Assembly (NCBI GenBank): GCA_016177925.1
Contig: JACOUH010000178.1
Coordinates: forward strand, 1-32,144
DNA from: Planctomycetota bacterium
Lineage (GTDB): Bacteria; Planctomycetota; Planctomycetia; Gemmatales; Gemmataceae
Direction of reading: 5' to 3'
DNA length: 32,144 nucleotides
Part shown: one piece after another, positions 24,430-32,143 of the stretch
Layout of the letters: each line of letters begins with the position of its first letter
Numbering within the stretch: position 1 is the stretch's first letter
Notes under the pieces: model-generated
The model's input: the letters and a program-made list of their open reading frames with translations, nothing else
Told to the model about the DNA's origin: nothing
Database searches by the model: none
Translations under genes and position numbers: made by a program

Positions 24430-25782
24430 TCAGACGCCGACGGTCTGTTGCTTCAAGGAGGAGGCTAAGACACCGTCGAGGATGCGCAGGGCCGTTTCGA
24501 TTTGCTCGGCGGTGATGCACAGGGGTGGGCAGAAACGGAGGGCCGCCTCGCCGCAGCCCAGCAGGAGCAGCCCGCGGTGGAAAGCCGTCTGGATGATTGC
24601 GTCGCGCAGGTCGTGGTCGAGGGTGAGGGGGTCGTCCTCTCGGACGATGTCCATGGCGACCATCAGGCCCAGGCCGCGCACGTCGCCAGCGATGCGGTGC
24701 CGCGGTCGCAATTCGCGCAGGCCGGCGAGCAACTGAGCCCCACGCTCCGCGGCGTTTGTCATGTAGCCATCCCTCAGCAGATCGAGCGTGGCAACGGCGG
24801 CGCGGCAGCTGACGGGGTTGCCGCCGAAGGTACTGGCGTGGCTGCCGCTGGGCCAGTCCATGACTTGGTCGCGCGCAACGATCGCTCCGAGCGGCATCCC
24901 GCTGGCGATACCCTTAGCCAGGCAGATGATGTCGGGATCGACGCCCCAGTGCTCGACCGCGTACATCTTGCCAGTGCGGCCCATGCCGGTCTGCACCTCG
25001 TCGACGACCAGCAGCATGCCGTGGCGGTCACACAGCTCGCGCAACGCGGGCAGGAATCCACCGGGCGGGACGTGATAGCCGCCCTCCCCCTGGATCGGCT
25101 CGACGAAGATCGCGGCGACCTCCTCCGGAGGGGCGATGCGCTTGAAGATGGTCTCCTCGATCTGCGTGACGCAGGCACAGCCGGCCTCGGTGTCGTTGCA
25201 GGCCTGGCAGCCGCGCGGGTAGGGGACGTGGTGAATGTCGGGCACCAACGGCGAGAAGCCGCGGCGATGGACGAGTTTCGAGCCGGACAGCGACATGGCG
25301 CCGTAGGTGCGACCGTGGAAGGCGCCGAAGAACGCGACGGCGCGCGACCGGCCGGTGTGCCACCGGGCCAGTTTGAGCCCCGCCTCCAGCGCCTCGGCCC
25401 CGCTGTTGGTGAAGAAGACGCGCCGCCGGCCTGGCCCCGGCCCCAGCTCGCCCAGCCGCTCGGCGAGGTCGATCTGCGGTTGGTAGTAGAAGTCGGTGCC
25501 GGACATGTGCAGCAGCTTGTCGGCTTGGTCCTTGATCGCCGCGACGACCTGGGGGTGACAGTGGCCGGTGGACGTGACGGCAATGCCGGCAGTGCAGTCA
25601 AGGAACAGGTTACCGTCCACATCCTGGATGACGGCCCCGCTGCCCCGCTCGACGACCAGCGGATAGACGCGCGTATACGACGGCGACACGTAGCGATGGT
25701 CGCGCTCGAGCAGCGCGTGCGCCTTGGGCCCGGGCAGCTTCGTCCGGATGTCCGGCACCGTCTGGTTGTCGAAGAGCCACAT
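24430..25782 (-). CDS. Class III PLP-dependent aminotransferase
   Basis: The 450-residue enzyme is of the class III (omega-amino acid/ornithine/GABA) aminotransferase fold. Visible motifs are FLDCTAGIAVTSTGHCHPQV, FFTNSGAEALEAGLKLAR, FHGRTYGAMSLSGSK, the cofactor-aspartate region LLVVDEVQTGMGRTG, and CLAKGIASGMPLGA with Lys290 as the PLP Schiff-base lysine. It transfers an amino group from an omega-amino acid or diamine to a keto acid and leaves a semialdehyde; 4-aminobutyrate aminotransferase (GabT) is a good candidate, but substrate cannot be read from motifs. AGGAGG is six bases before the ATG. It is the last gene of a four-gene minus-strand run beginning with an aldehyde dehydrogenase that could take its product. 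A cysteine-rich loop (CQACNDTEAGCAC) is unusual for the GabT type. Confidence 0.9.
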   Translation of the reverse strand: MWLFDNQTVPDIRTKLPGPKAHALLERDHRYVSPSYTRVYPLVVERGSGAVIQDVDGNLFLDCTAGIAVTSTGHCHPQVVAAIKDQADKLLHMSGTDFYYQPQIDLAERLGELGPGPGRRRVFFTNSGAEALEAGLKLARWHTGRSRAVAFFGAFHGRTYGAMSLSGSKLVHRRGFSPLVPDIHHVPYPRGCQACNDTEAGCACVTQIEETIFKRIAPPEEVAAIFVEPIQGEGGYHVPPGGFLPALRELCDRHGMLLVVDEVQTGMGRTGKMYAVEHWGVDPDIICLAKGIASGMPLGAIVARDQVMDWPSGSHASTFGGNPVSCRAAVATLDLLRDGYMTNAAERGAQLLAGLRELRPRHRIAGDVRGLGLMVAMDIVREDDPLTLDHDLRDAIIQTAFHRGLLLLGCGEAALRFCPPLCITAEQIETALRILDGVLASSLKQQTVGV

Positions 25783-25819
25783 GACACACCTCCTGTCAGA
25801 CGTCGGGTCCTTCCGTTCT

Positions 25820-26149
25820 TCAGGTCACCGCCAGGCCCAAGCGCAGCCGGGCTTGCACCTCCTGCCAATCGCGGTTGGAGAGGTGGCCGATCACCATCGG
25901 CGTACCGATCTGCAAGGTATTCAGGTATAGCCGAAAGGCCGACGGAAAGTGCAACCCTGCCGCCGACCAATCCTGCAACACATAGTCCGTGGGTGCGGTT
26001 GCCGACGCCACCTGGGTCGTGAGTTCAGCAACGATCACGTCGGGCCGCGTCGACTGGTACAGATCCGTCGAGATGACCACGGTGGGCCGCGGCTTCATGC
26101 CTGTCGCCCCGACGAACTTCGCCAGCACGACATCGCCCGGCTTAAGCAT
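25820..26149 (-). CDS. MazF/PemK-family toxin
   Basis: The 109-residue protein matches the MazF/PemK/CcdB-like barrel. It has LKPGDVVLAKFVGATG, then KPRPTVVIS with the conserved Arg-Pro, then DVIVAELTTQ with the acceptor threonine region, and a C-terminal GTPMVIGHLSNRDWQEVQ. Such toxins cut mRNA at short sequences. It overlaps the upstream antitoxin candidate by 8 bases (ATGCTTAA contains both the toxin start and the antitoxin stop), so the two are translationally coupled. It lies between metabolic genes, 37 bases before the aminotransferase. Activity is inferred from the family. Confidence 0.85.
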   Translation of the reverse strand: MLKPGDVVLAKFVGATGMKPRPTVVISTDLYQSTRPDVIVAELTTQVASATAPTDYVLQDWSAAGLHFPSAFRLYLNTLQIGTPMVIGHLSNRDWQEVQARLRLGLAVT

Positions 26150-26600
26150 TCCCCGGCTCCTCCTCTGGGTAGGAGTCTTCGTCCGGCCAAGGGTCTTCCT
26201 CTTCGAGGCGCCTCAAGGAGGCCAGTGTGAAATCACGTTCGTCCTCCTCGGTCCATTCATCGCTCTCGTCGGCGGGATATTCCTCACCGTAGCGCTGGCG
26301 CAGAAAAAGCACGTAGTCCCGTACCTCCCGAAGTTTCTGCGGCAGCCATCCCCAGGGCCGTTGTCCAGTTGGCGAAGGAATGTCCTGGGTGCTCAGGAAA
26401 CGGGCGAAGGCCAGGGCCTGATTAATCTTGTCTCCGCCGTGCAAATAACGGAACGCCTCCTTGATTTCATCGACGATCTCGTCCGCTTCGGCCCGATACT
26501 CCTCCACGCTGGGCAAATCCGCCGATCCCTCGGGCGGCGGATACCCCAAGGTACGGGCAATTTCGCGGGCAAAATGCATCGACCAAATGGCATTCTCCAT
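26142..26600 (-). CDS. Putative antitoxin of the MazF-like toxin, unfamiliar family
   Basis: The 152-residue protein is coupled to the MazF-like toxin by an 8-base overlap, so by position it should be the antitoxin. It is longer than MazE or PemI (about 80 residues), and I see no AbrB-type or ribbon-helix-helix DNA-binding motif. The C-terminus is very acidic (DESDEWTEEDERDF, LRRLEEEDPWPDEDSYPEEE), as in toxin-binding tails. LPQKLREVRDYVLFLRQR recalls short DUF2281/VapB-like antitoxins. The helical N-terminus (about residues 1-80, with VEEYRAEADEIVDEIKEAFR) is not familiar. It starts 23 bases after the aldehyde dehydrogenase stop. Confidence 0.6.
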   Translation of the reverse strand: MENAIWSMHFAREIARTLGYPPPEGSADLPSVEEYRAEADEIVDEIKEAFRYLHGGDKINQALAFARFLSTQDIPSPTGQRPWGWLPQKLREVRDYVLFLRQRYGEEYPADESDEWTEEDERDFTLASLRRLEEEDPWPDEDSYPEEEPGNA

Positions 26601-26623
26601 GACTCACCCCTGGTGCGGTAGTC

Positions 26624-28150
26624 CTACCCTGGACCTCCCTCGATGGTTGTCGTCAGACCCTGAGCCATCTTGACTTCGGTGCCGTGGTTGACGGTCCAGG
26701 CGACCTTGTGCGTTACCGTCTCGACGAGGCCGGCCGCCGACGGATGGCCGTTGCCGCTCTGCTTGACGCCCCCGAAGGGCAGATGGACCTCGGCGCCGAT
26801 GCACGGCAGGTTCACGTAGCCCATGCCGAACTCGCACTCCTCGCGGAAGTAGCGCATCGTGCGGTAGCTCTCCGTGATGACCGCCAGCGACAGGCCGAAC
26901 GGCGTGTCGTTGTAGATCCGCGCTGCCTCGTCGTTGTCGCGGAAGGGGATCACCGCAACGTGCGGCCCGAACACTTCCTCGCGGATGGTGCGTGCGTCGG
27001 GGCGGTGCCTCATGCGATAAATGAACGGCGACATGTAGCAGCCGTGGGCGTGCTCAGCCGACGTCAGCGGCCCGCCGTCGAGCAGCACCTCGGCGCCTTC
27101 CTGGCGTGCTAATGCATTATACCGCAAGACCTTCTCGACCGAGTCCCGGTGGATCACCGGGCCGGTGAAGTTGGCCGACTCGAGCGGGTCGCCGATGCGG
27201 ATGCGCTTCGCCGCGGAAACGAACTTGTCGATGAAGAGGTCGATCAGTTTCTCATGAACGAGAATGCGACTGGCGGAGACGCAGCGCTGGCCGCTGGTCT
27301 TGAACGCACTGATGACGGCACAGGTGACGGCAAGGTCGAGGCGGGCATCCTCGCAGACGATGACCGCCGACTTGCTCCCCGTCTCGGTGGCGACGATGCG
27401 GTCGGCGAACTGCGTGGACACCTCACGGATGCGCTTGCCGACCTCGTAGCTGCCGGTGAACAGGACGACGTTGACGCCAGCGTCGTGTACCAGCGCCTCG
27501 CCGACCTCGGCGTCGCCGTGGACGAGGTTGATCACCCCGGAGGGAAAGCCGGCCTCGAGGAACAGCTCGACCAGGCGCTGGCCGATGGCGGGGGTATCCT
27601 CCGATGGCTTGAAGACGCAGGTGTTGCCCTCGAGCAGGCTGGGCCCGAGCATCCACAGCGGCACCGCGAAGGGGAAATTCCACGGCGTGATGACGGCACA
27701 GACACCCCACGGTTTGCGGCGGACAAAGGCGTCTTTCTCGGCGATCTCCGAGGCGACGATGTCCCCGGTCGGCATGCGGCCGGTGCCGAAGACGTACTGC
27801 ACCATGTGCAGTCCCTCGACGACCTCGGCACGGCACTCGGTAATGACCTTGCCGCACTCGCGCGCCATCAGGCGAGCGAGATTGTCGGTTTCCTGCTTGA
27901 TGACCTGGGCGAGGTTGTCGAACAGTTCGGCGCGATGGATGCGGCTGCTACGTCGCCAGCCGGGATAGGGAGCGCGCGCCGCGGCGACGGCCTGCCCGGC
28001 GTCGGTGGCGGTCCCCTTGGGAAAGAGGCCAACGACCTCGTCGGCGCGGGCGGGATTGCGGCTCTCGAAGTGCGCGCCGGTGGGGGCGTGCCAGTGTCCG
28101 GCGATGAGGTGGCGTCCGGCGATGGGCAGGGCGGCGGTGGCGGTAGTCAT
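26624..28150 (-). CDS. NAD(P)-dependent aldehyde dehydrogenase
   Basis: The 508-residue enzyme is a standard aldehyde dehydrogenase that oxidises an aldehyde to the acid with NAD or NADP. It has the cofactor region ITPWNFPFAVPLWMLGPSLL, the FTGSYEVGKRI segment, catalytic Glu256 in ETGSKS and nucleophile Cys290 in SGQRCVSASR. Their 34-residue spacing is the usual one. EEVFGPHVAVIPF and LPFGGVKQSGNG complete the family pattern. ETGSKS in place of the common ELGGK motif, together with FKTSGQRC, recalls the piperideine/aminoadipate- or succinate-semialdehyde-type branches; substrate is unresolved. GGGAG lies eight bases before the ATG at 28150. With the aminotransferase downstream it could complete a two-step omega-amino-acid degradation. 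Confidence 0.9.
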   Translation of the reverse strand: MTTATAALPIAGRHLIAGHWHAPTGAHFESRNPARADEVVGLFPKGTATDAGQAVAAARAPYPGWRRSSRIHRAELFDNLAQVIKQETDNLARLMARECGKVITECRAEVVEGLHMVQYVFGTGRMPTGDIVASEIAEKDAFVRRKPWGVCAVITPWNFPFAVPLWMLGPSLLEGNTCVFKPSEDTPAIGQRLVELFLEAGFPSGVINLVHGDAEVGEALVHDAGVNVVLFTGSYEVGKRIREVSTQFADRIVATETGSKSAVIVCEDARLDLAVTCAVISAFKTSGQRCVSASRILVHEKLIDLFIDKFVSAAKRIRIGDPLESANFTGPVIHRDSVEKVLRYNALARQEGAEVLLDGGPLTSAEHAHGCYMSPFIYRMRHRPDARTIREEVFGPHVAVIPFRDNDEAARIYNDTPFGLSLAVITESYRTMRYFREECEFGMGYVNLPCIGAEVHLPFGGVKQSGNGHPSAAGLVETVTHKVAWTVNHGTEVKMAQGLTTTIEGGPG

Positions 28151-28354
28151 GACGTGTGCTCCCGGCGAGGGTTGCCTCCGTTCCCTGGCCGACCAGGGCA
28201 CCGGCCGGCGCGCTCATCTTACAAAGAACTCCTTCTTTGCCACAATGCGAAGCGAACAGAGGCTCCCCAGCTTGCCGACCGCCTCCGTCGTGGGGACAAT
28301 GACGCTAGCGCCCGTCTGGACGGTTTCGTTCCCTCCGGTCTGGGAGGCGTGTCC

Positions 28355-28753
28355 ATGTTGACTTCTCTGTTGCTGGCCGTGGCCCTCGGTAGTCCCGCCG
28401 TCGTGGACAAGACCGACTCAACGAAGCAGCGCCCCCGCTTGGTGCCGGTGCCGGTGGACAAGATCGACCCGGCCCTGGCCGCGGCGCTGGCGAAGGTGCG
28501 GCCGCTGGAGTTCAAACTCGCCGTGGACGACAAGACGAAGGAGAAGCAGTTGAAGATCCAGGCCCGTGGCGGCGGCTACAGCGTCGAGATCCTTGGCGTC
28601 GAGATGAAGGACAAGACGCTCACCGTCCGCTGGAAGCTGAACTCGCCCGGCCCCGACTCGATCGTGACGCAGGCGTTCACGCACCCCGCGCAGGCGGTAT
28701 TGGTCGACACGGCGGAGGGCGAGCCGAAGTTCGTTGAGGAGACGAAGAAGTAA
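28355..28753 (+). CDS. Small secreted PrcB-like protein
   Basis: The 132-residue protein has a short signal peptide (MLTSLLLAVALGSPAV). A C-terminal module reads GGGYSVEILGVEMKDKTLTV then WKLNSPGPDSIVTQAFTHPA. This pattern (GGYSV, then SPGPDxxVTQAxTxP) resembles the PrcB_C domain found in small exported proteins thought to bind protease complexes. GGGAGG is seven bases before the ATG. It is divergent from the aldehyde dehydrogenase. The role is unknown; a binding or protease-partner function is only a family inference. Confidence 0.7.
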   Translation: MLTSLLLAVALGSPAVVDKTDSTKQRPRLVPVPVDKIDPALAAALAKVRPLEFKLAVDDKTKEKQLKIQARGGGYSVEILGVEMKDKTLTVRWKLNSPGPDSIVTQAFTHPAQAVLVDTAEGEPKFVEETKK

Positions 28754-28763
28754 GAGGACCTGC

Positions 28764-28896
28764 TTAGCCCGACGCGCCAGCGAGGCACGCAGCGAACCTC
28801 GCTGTCTTCTGTAGGACGGATTTCCAATCCGTCCTACCGTCATGCCCGGACGGATTGGAAATCCGTCCTACAACCCTTGCTCGCGCGTCGGGCTAA
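28764..28896. repeat. Palindromic element of the CCCGACGCG family, interrupted by another element
   Basis: The left arm TTAGCCCGACGCG-CCAGCGAGG (28764-28785) is identical to that at 2753. Its right arm is split: CCTCGCT remains at 28797-28803, and the rest (GCTCGCGCGTCGGGCTAA) resumes at 28879-28896. Between them lies a second perfect palindrome. The element sits between the PrcB-like and LarA-like genes, which read in the same direction. Confidence 0.85.
28810..28872. repeat. Nested palindrome within the 28764-28896 element
   Basis: TGTAGGACGGATTTCC, continuing to 28834, pairs with 28848-28872 over 25 bases without mismatch; the loop is 13 bases. It interrupts the right arm of another palindrome. 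GCT occurs on both sides of the inserted block (28801-28803 and 28879-28881), possibly a short target duplication. It carries no gene and resembles a small non-autonomous mobile unit. Confidence 0.85.
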
Positions 28897-28909
28897 TACG
28901 GAAGGATTC

Positions 28910-30115
28910 ATGCGCGTCGCGATCGACTATGGCCGGCAGCGGGCCGAACTGGAGGTGGCGGAAGAGGCCCTCGTCGAGAGTCGAGTTGCGTCGCCGCCGC
29001 GCGCCCTGGCCGATCCCGCCGCGGCAGTCCGCGACGCCCTGGAACACCCGTTCCACTTCCCGCCACTGCGGCGAGCGCTGACACCCGACGACCAGGTCGC
29101 CGTCCTGATCGATGAGCGCCTGCCGCAGCTCTCGGCGCTGCTGGTCCCGGTGCTGGAGCACCTTGGGGCGGCGGGCGTGGACCCCGCCGGCGTCACGCTG
29201 CTGTGCCCGCCGTGTTCCGGGCAAGCGTGGCTGGACGACCTGCCCGAGGCGTTCGAGGAAGTGCGCTGCGAGGTCCACGCCCCGCACGACCGCCGGCGAC
29301 TGAGCTTCGTCACGACCATGAGCGACGGTCGCCAACTGCTCTTCAACCGCACCGCCGTTGACGCGGCACAGCTAGTTGTGCTGGCCTTGCGCCGCTACGA
29401 CCCGCTGCTGGGGCACGGCGGCGGCGAAGGAGCCCTCTTCCCGACGTTCAGCGACGAGGCGACGCGCAAGCAGGCGAGCCAGCACCTCTCGCTCGATGTC
29501 CCCAGCGCCAGCCCCTGGCCGGCGCAGCTCGAGGCGGCCGAAGCGGCGTGGCTGCTCGGTGCCCCGTTCTTCGTCCAGGTCATCGAGGGGGCCGCAGACA
29601 GCGTTGCGGACGTGATTGGCGGCATCGCCGACTCGCTGGCGGAGGGCCGGCGGTTGCAGGACGCGCACTGGCGGCGGACCGTGGCACGCGAGGCCGACAC
29701 CGTGGTCGCGGCCCTCAGTGGCGACCCGGCCCGGCATGGCGTCGCCGAACTGGCCGACGCCGCCGTGTGCGCCTCACGCGTGCTGAGGCCCAACGGCCGC
29801 ATCATCCTGCTGAGCGAGGCCAGCCCCGCGGCCAGCCCGGTGACGGCCCTGCTGCGCGACGCCGACGACCCGACCGCTGCCCTCGTCGAGGTCCGCCGTC
29901 GCACCGACTATGAACTGCGTACAGCCTGGCAGTGGGCAACGGTCGCCGAGCAGCACCGCATCTTCCTGCTGTCGGGGCTGCCGGACGACGTTGCTGAGGA
30001 GCTGTTCGCCGTCCCGCTGCAGGACATCGGGCAGGCGCAGCGCCTGGTCGCCGCCAGCGCGTCGTGCCTGTTCCTGAGCGACGCCCATAAGACCCTCGCC
30101 CTGGTGGAGTCCTGA
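28910..30115 (+). CDS. LarA-like (DUF2088) protein lacking the cofactor lysine
   Basis: The 401-residue protein resembles lactate racemase LarA and the DUF2088 family. It starts with VAIDYGRQRAELEVAEEAL, then PLRRALTPDDQVAVLIDE, and has VLRPNGRIILLSEASPA in its C-terminal half. In LarA a lysine in a GG-x-K-x-x-PG segment carries the nickel-pincer cofactor. Here the matching region reads LGHGGGEGALFPTFSDEATR and has no lysine at that place, so it probably is not a nickel racemase. It may bind another ligand. No larB/C/E genes are present. GGAAGG lies five bases before the ATG, directly after the nested palindrome. It is followed by a long palindrome and a YgfZ-like gene. Confidence 0.75.
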   Translation: MRVAIDYGRQRAELEVAEEALVESRVASPPRALADPAAAVRDALEHPFHFPPLRRALTPDDQVAVLIDERLPQLSALLVPVLEHLGAAGVDPAGVTLLCPPCSGQAWLDDLPEAFEEVRCEVHAPHDRRRLSFVTTMSDGRQLLFNRTAVDAAQLVVLALRRYDPLLGHGGGEGALFPTFSDEATRKQASQHLSLDVPSASPWPAQLEAAEAAWLLGAPFFVQVIEGAADSVADVIGGIADSLAEGRRLQDAHWRRTVAREADTVVAALSGDPARHGVAELADAAVCASRVLRPNGRIILLSEASPAASPVTALLRDADDPTAALVEVRRRTDYELRTAWQWATVAEQHRIFLLSGLPDDVAEELFAVPLQDIGQAQRLVAASASCLFLSDAHKTLALVES

Positions 30116-30124
30116 CCCCGCCTT

Positions 30125-30213
30125 CTTCCGCTTGCGGCTTATTAGCCCGAAGCGCAAGCGAGGGAACCTGCGAACCTCGCTTGCGCTTCGGGCTAATCGG
30201 CCGCAAGCGGAAG
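30125..30213. repeat. Long palindrome, CCCGAAGCG family, with outer stem
   Basis: The inner arms, 30141-30163 and 30175-30197, are exact over 23 bases (core CCCGAAGCGCAAGCGAGG). Outer arms CTTCCGCTTGCGGC (30125-30138) and GCCGCAAGCGGAAG (30200-30213) are exact over 14 bases. A 2-base bulge on each side separates them, giving one hairpin of 89 bases. It begins nine bases after the LarA-like stop and ends 25 bases before the YgfZ-like start. Confidence 0.88.
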
Positions 30214-30238
30214 AGGGAGACGGCTGGAGGTTGTCGCC

Positions 30239-31336
30239 ATGCCCGAACACACTCCTTTGCACGACGTCACCGCCCAGGCTGGCGCCAGCTTCGTCGAGAG
30301 CGCTGGCTGGCTCGTTCCCGCCCACTATGGCGATCCCCACGCCGAGTACGAACAGGCCCGCTCGTCGGCCGCCCTGTTCGACCTGTCGCATCGCGGCAAA
30401 GTCGAGGTCAGTGGCGCCGACGCCGGCAGCTTCTTGCATAACCTGACCACCAACGACGTTAAGGGCATGCCCGTCGGCGCCGGCTGCGAAGCTTTCCTGA
30501 CAACGGCGACCGCCAAGGTCGTCGATCATCTGCGGATCTATCACGTCCTGCTGTCGGGCGGTCGCGAGGCATTCTTCCTCGACCTGGAGCCTGGCCGCTC
30601 CGAGAGGTTGATCCAGTACCTCGACCGCTACGTCATCAGCGAGTCGGTCGAGTTCGCCGACCGCACGCGCGAGTTTGCTCATCTCCACCTTGCCGGACCG
30701 CGAGCGAAGGACATTCTCGAAAAGGCTCTCCTCGACGACGTCCCGGACCTCGAACCGCTGCAGCACATGGTGCGGACCTTCGGCGCCAGCGCCCACAGCC
30801 ACATCCGCCGCCATGACCCGCTGGCACTGCCCGGTTACGATGTCGTCTGCCTGAGTGGATTCGCGGCCAACGTGTGGGGATTGCTGGTCCGGGCCGGGGC
30901 CCGGCCTGCCGGACTGGAGGCGTACGAAACCCTGCGCATCGAGGCCGGCACGCCGGTCTATGGCACCGACATCGACGAGAACCGCTTTGTCGTCGAGGTC
31001 GGCCGCATCGCCCAGGCGATCTGCTACACCAAGGGCTGTTTCCTCGGCCAGGAGCCGATCGTCATGGCGCGCGACCGCGGCCAGGTGCAGCGCACCCTGC
31101 TCGGGCTGAAGCTGTCCGGCGAGGGCCCCGTGCCGCGCGGCTCGAAACTGCTCCGCGATGGCAAGGACGTGGGTGTGACGGCCTCCTCCGTGGTTTCGCC
31201 GGCGCTGGGCCAGCCGATCGCGCTGGCCTACGTCCGGCGCGGCAACCAGGAGCCGGGGACGGTCGTTGAGGTCGAGGCCGGCGGCGAGCGCCGCCGTGCC
31301 GAGGTCGTGCCGCTACCCTTCCCCGGCACGCGCTGA
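30239..31336 (+). CDS. YgfZ/GcvT-type folate-binding protein
   Basis: The 365-residue protein has the aminomethyltransferase (GcvT-like) fold but carries the YgfZ/CAF17 signature KGCFLGQE at residues 265-272, with Cys267. YgfZ proteins bind tetrahydrofolate and help assemble or repair some iron-sulfur enzymes. Other matching stretches are ALFDLSHRGKVEVSGADA, FLHNLTTNDVKGMPVG, LHLAGPRAKDILEKALLD and ALAYVRRG near the C-terminus. A GcvT role in glycine cleavage is less likely, since there is no gcvH or gcvP and the signature is YgfZ-type. GAGGGAGA lies upstream at about 30213-30221. The protein is cytoplasmic. Confidence 0.88.
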   Translation: MPEHTPLHDVTAQAGASFVESAGWLVPAHYGDPHAEYEQARSSAALFDLSHRGKVEVSGADAGSFLHNLTTNDVKGMPVGAGCEAFLTTATAKVVDHLRIYHVLLSGGREAFFLDLEPGRSERLIQYLDRYVISESVEFADRTREFAHLHLAGPRAKDILEKALLDDVPDLEPLQHMVRTFGASAHSHIRRHDPLALPGYDVVCLSGFAANVWGLLVRAGARPAGLEAYETLRIEAGTPVYGTDIDENRFVVEVGRIAQAICYTKGCFLGQEPIVMARDRGQVQRTLLGLKLSGEGPVPRGSKLLRDGKDVGVTASSVVSPALGQPIALAYVRRGNQEPGTVVEVEAGGERRRAEVVPLPFPGTR

Positions 31337-31469
31337 CGACTGTGCCGGCCCGCGCGGTCGTATCGGGTCGGCGACATTTGCACAGGGAAAAGAAGTCAAC
31401 GGGCGCTTGCGGGCGCCGGCGGCGGGGGTACAATCACGGGAGGGGAGGTGTCGATCAGGGAAAGCAGCC

Positions 31470-31718
31470 ATGCAACCCAACGAGTTGCGTACGATCTTTG
31501 ATCATCGACCGTTTCGCCCGCTGCGCATCCACATCAAGGATGGTCGCACGTACGACGTGCGCTTCCGCGAGTTGGTTATCGTGGGGAACGACTACCTGAC
31601 TCTGGGAATCCCCGCTCCGTTGGAGCGGGACGCCATCTATGACTCCGTTGACCATCTGCGCTTAGATGAGATCGACCACATCGACCGCCTGGGGGGACCG
31701 CCGGCGTCGGGCCGCTGA
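31470..31718 (+). CDS. Small conserved planctomycete-type protein, paralogue A
   Basis: The 82-residue protein starts LRTIFDHRPFRPLRIHIKDG, then RTYDVRFRELVIVGNDYLTL. The first 50 residues align well with the next gene's product: both have an RPFRP(L/F)R(I/L) box, then a DGRTYDV or TGRTYDV box. The tail (VDHLRLDEIDHIDRLG) differs. It looks like a small beta-rich domain that I have met as an unannotated planctomycete family. No function is known. The ATG at 31470 lies 9 bases after CAGGG. It is cytoplasmic and has no signal peptide. Confidence 0.65.
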   Translation: MQPNELRTIFDHRPFRPLRIHIKDGRTYDVRFRELVIVGNDYLTLGIPAPLERDAIYDSVDHLRLDEIDHIDRLGGPPASGR

Positions 31719-31770
31719 TCCCACGGAGTTGGCGTGTCACCCGGGCCTCACCTGGGGAGCGGCTGAGACG

Positions 31771-32004
31771 ATGCGGGCTCATGACTTACTGCGCTGGCTG
31801 CGGCGGCGGCCTTTCCGCCCTTTCCGCCTGCTCATCACGACGGGGCGCACGTATGACGTGCTGCGCCCCGACCTGATGCTGGTCGGCCACGCCACGATCA
31901 CCTTAGAACTATCCGACCCGGATCGGCTGTCAATGGAGACGCGGCACGAGGTCGAGATCGCCCTCCCTCACATCATCCAGGTAGAAGAAGTTTCCCTCCC
32001 GTAG
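31771..32004 (+). CDS. Small conserved planctomycete-type protein, paralogue B
   Basis: The 77-residue protein is a diverged tandem copy of paralogue A. It opens with LLRWLRRRPFRPFRLLITTG and continues RTYDVLRPDLMLVGHATITL before its own tail (HEVEIALPHIIQVEEVSLP). The gap is 52 bases. The shared RPFRP and GRTYDV boxes make duplication the simplest reading. A weak ribosome site (TGGGGAG) precedes the ATG at 31771 by 12-15 bases. The function is unknown. Confidence 0.65.
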   Translation: MRAHDLLRWLRRRPFRPFRLLITTGRTYDVLRPDLMLVGHATITLELSDPDRLSMETRHEVEIALPHIIQVEEVSLP

Positions 32005-32082
32005 GGACGGCCGGCCCGGCTGTCTCACTCCGGCAACACGACAGGCGAGCCGCCCGTCGCTATACTCGCCGCGGGAGCGCGG

Positions 32083-32143
32083 GACACAAGCCCGGAGCGC
32101 CAGCGACGGGACGGTCCCGTCGCTGGCGCTCCGGGCTTGTGTC
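32083..32143. repeat. Near-perfect palindrome, CCCGGAGCG family
   Basis: The arms 32083-32112 and 32114-32143 are exact reverse complements over 30 bases with a single central base. The core is CCCGGAGCGCCAGCGACGGG, which fits the CCCG(A/G)(A/C)GCG-N2-AGCGA grammar of the other elements. It lies at the window edge, about 80 bases after paralogue B. Confidence 0.88.

Noticed and set aside
30239-31336. GcvT of the glycine cleavage system
   Set aside because: The KGCFLGQE signature is diagnostic of the YgfZ/CAF17 branch, and no other glycine-cleavage genes are nearby.
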